Below are positions 39,729-41,441 of a stretch of 41,441 nt of DNA, piece by piece (position 1 is the stretch's first letter; every line of letters begins with the position of its first letter). Both the position numbers and the translations under genes were made by a program. The notes under the pieces were generated by a model. It was not told where the DNA came from, did not search any database, and worked only from the letters and a program-made list of their open reading frames with translations. The DNA comes from JBMZCV01 sp049613665. Lineage in GTDB: Bacteria; Bacteroidota; Bacteroidia; Chitinophagales; UBA2359. The stretch spans positions 1 through 41,441 of the forward strand of contig JBMZCV010000021.1 in NCBI GenBank assembly GCA_049613665.1. The letters run 5' to 3'.

Positions 39729-41243
39729 TTAGCTATTTGCTTCAGCTTCAGCAAGTATTTTCTTACCTTTTTCGATAGCATCTTCAATAGTACCTACAAG
39801 GTTGAAAGCTGCTTCTGGATATTCATCTACTTCGCCGTCCATAATCATGTTGAAACCACGAATAGTGTCTTCCAAAGAAACGAATACACCTTTCAAACCA
39901 GTAAACTGCTCTGCAACGTGGAATGGCTGCGATAAGAAACGCTGTACACGACGTGCACGAAGTACAACTAACTTGTCTTCTTCGCTCAACTCATCCATAC
40001 CCAAAATTGCGATAATATCTTGCAATTCTTTGTAGCGTTGCAAAATTTGCTGTACATTTTGAGCCGTGTCGTAGTGTTCGTCGCCCAAGATATTTGGGTC
40101 TAAGATACGAGAAGTAGAGTCCAATGGATCTACCGCAGGATAAATACCCAAAGAAGCCAACTTACGACTAAGTACCGTAGTTGCATCAAGGTGAGCAAAT
40201 GTCGTTGCTGGTGCAGGGTCTGTCAAGTCATCGGCAGGTACATATACGGCTTGCACAGATGTAATAGAACCTCTTTTTGTAGAAGTAATACGCTCTTGCA
40301 TCAAACCCATTTCTGTTGCCAAAGTTGGCTGATAACCTACTGCTGAAGGCATACGTCCAAGAAGTGCTGATACCTCAGAACCTGCTTGCGTAAAGCGGAA
40401 AATGTTGTCGATAAAGAAAAGAATGTCTTTTCCTGTTGCATCATTCTCATCGCCATCACGGTAGTATTCTGCTACTGTAAGACCAGAAAGTGCTACTCTT
40501 GCTCTTGCTCCAGGAGGTTCGTTCATCTGACCGAACACCATTGTTGCGAAAGATTTTTTAAGCGATTTTTGATCTACTTTAGAAATATCCCAAGCACCAG
40601 TTTCTTCGTAGTGATGCAAAAAGCTATCACCATAGTTTACTACTTTTGCTTCTACCATCTCTCTCAAAAGGTCATTTCCTTCACGAGTACGCTCGCCCAC
40701 GCCAGCGAAAACCGATAGACCAGCATAACCCAATGCGATATTGTTGATAAGCTCCATGATAAGTACGGTCTTACCTACACCTGCACCACCAAACAAACCA
40801 ATTTTTCCACCTTTTGAATATGGCTCAAGCAAGTCAATTACTTTGATACCTGTATATAAAGGTGTTGCTTCTGTTGATAAGTCTTCGTAAGCAGGCGGCT
40901 GACGGTGAATAGGATAACCTTTTTTGGTTTTCAAATCGTTGATACCATCAATCGTTTGTCCTACCACATTGAAAAGACGACCTTTGATGTCTTCGCCAAT
41001 AGGCATTGTGATTGGTCTGCCTGTATCAGATACAGCCATTCCTCTGGTCAAGCCATCAGTAGAGTCCATCGCAATAGTTCTTACGCTATCTTCGCCAAGG
41101 TGCTGCTGACATTCCAATACTAATTCTTCGCCTGTATCTCTTTTTACTACTAAAGCATTCATAATTTGAGGAAGATGTCCGTTTGGAAATCCGACATCTA
41201 TTACTGCTCCAATTATTTGCTTAATTTTTCCTTCGTTTGCCAT
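39729..41243 (-). CDS. atpD: ATP synthase F1 beta subunit
   Basis: Catalytic subunit of F1Fo ATP synthase. 504 aa. Walker A GGAGVGKTVLIMEL, the GERTREGNDLLREM catalytic Glu/Arg loop, Walker B DILFFIDNIFRFTQAGSEVSALLGRMPSAVGYQPTL region, and DELSEEDKLVV (DELSEED lever) are all present. It has a few insertions compared with E. coli (e.g. DATGKDILFF region), common in Bacteroidota. Cotranscribed with atpC. Upstream are a family A repeat and then a -7 box, so the repeat would lie in the mRNA leader. Confidence 0.97.
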   Translation of the reverse strand: MANEGKIKQIIGAVIDVGFPNGHLPQIMNALVVKRDTGEELVLECQQHLGEDSVRTIAMDSTDGLTRGMAVSDTGRPITMPIGEDIKGRLFNVVGQTIDGINDLKTKKGYPIHRQPPAYEDLSTEATPLYTGIKVIDLLEPYSKGGKIGLFGGAGVGKTVLIMELINNIALGYAGLSVFAGVGERTREGNDLLREMVEAKVVNYGDSFLHHYEETGAWDISKVDQKSLKKSFATMVFGQMNEPPGARARVALSGLTVAEYYRDGDENDATGKDILFFIDNIFRFTQAGSEVSALLGRMPSAVGYQPTLATEMGLMQERITSTKRGSITSVQAVYVPADDLTDPAPATTFAHLDATTVLSRKLASLGIYPAVDPLDSTSRILDPNILGDEHYDTAQNVQQILQRYKELQDIIAILGMDELSEEDKLVVLRARRVQRFLSQPFHVAEQFTGLKGVFVSLEDTIRGFNMIMDGEVDEYPEAAFNLVGTIEDAIEKGKKILAEAEANS

Positions 41244-41260
41244 TATGATGTTTTAAAATC

Positions 41261-41364
41261 TAAGTGTTAAGCACTATTTAATAAATGGACATTTCTGCTA
41301 ACGAATTGACATTCAGCGTGTTAGCCTCCACAATTTGTAGAATAATACTGTCCGACTATTGAAT
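41261..41364 (-). repeat. Two-hairpin intergenic repeat (family A) in the atpD leader
   Basis: Inverse copy: TAAGTGTTAAGCACTATTTA, GGACATTTCTGCTAACGAAT, CAGCGTGTTAGCCTCC, CACAATTTGTAGAATAATAC and TGTCCGACTATTGAA. Relative to atpD its orientation is opposite to that of the acc-cluster copies relative to their genes. Confidence 0.8.
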
Positions 41365-41371
41365 TTTGGTG

Positions 41372-41379
41372 CAAAAATA
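41372..41379 (-). promoter_or_regulatory. -7 box (TATTTTTG) for atpD-atpC
   Basis: Minus-strand TATTTTTG, about 130 bases before atpD and just outside the family A repeat. Confidence 0.4.
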
Positions 41380-41441
41380 CGGTTTTATACTGTAAAAACA
41401 AACTTAATTTAGTTTATTTATATGCGAAAATGGATTTATTA

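Noticed and set aside
1..41441. tRNA, rRNA, insertion sequence transposases or phage genes
   Set aside because: Looked for by eye on both strands; nothing with the expected motifs was found.

Overview
The window comes from an AT-rich member of the Bacteroidota. The evidence is a set of secreted proteins with type IX secretion (T9SS) type C-terminal modules, several -7 boxes of the Bacteroidota form TAnnTTTG, short leader regions with weak Shine-Dalgarno sequences, an Omp28-type lipoprotein, a C-terminally short ATP synthase epsilon subunit, and the gene order DUF177-rpmF-fabH-efp-accB-accC. The family cannot be fixed from the window; a Saprospiria/Chitinophagia/Cytophagia-like environmental bacterium fits best.

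Layout. 1-15982 is mostly envelope and secreted functions: a BNR-repeat protein, bioD, a choice-of-anchor-L T9SS protein, an M43 metalloprotease with a calcium-binding dockerin-like tail, an Omp28-like lipoprotein, an S41 processing protease, a small E1-like (ThiF/HesA) enzyme and a lytic transglycosylase. 16571-22155 (minus strand) is a housekeeping cluster for fatty acid initiation and translation (YceD/DUF177, L32, FabH, EF-P, AccB, AccC), probably read from a promoter at about 22185. pdxH lies divergently beside it. 23132-25816 is an accessory island: a CD-NTase (SMODS) gene overlapping a SLATT two-TM gene, i.e. a minimal CBASS-type anti-phage pair, then a full-length M.EcoRI-like adenine methyltransferase with no restriction enzyme. 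Two near-identical hairpin repeats bracket the methyltransferase. 25917-28689 holds two divergent, paralogous secreted alpha/beta hydrolases, one with a T9SS tail and one with an FN3 tail. 28772-29759 is an antitoxin-toxin-antitoxin module (two UPF0175 proteins around a DUF3368 PIN protein). After that come lysS, a TPR lipoprotein, a NADAR protein, a PabA/TrpG amidotransferase, a SpoIIE-type phosphatase with an N-terminal membrane region, a small membrane protein, glyA, atpC and atpD.

Nearly all the longer intergenic regions are mosaics of short palindromic repeats, in at least five families. The most striking is a roughly 105-bp two-hairpin element with about eleven full or near-full copies. 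One or two copies sit in each of the three spacers between accC, accB, efp and fabH; one lies in the presumed leader of atpD, and one near bioD. No transposase, CRISPR array, rRNA or tRNA was seen.
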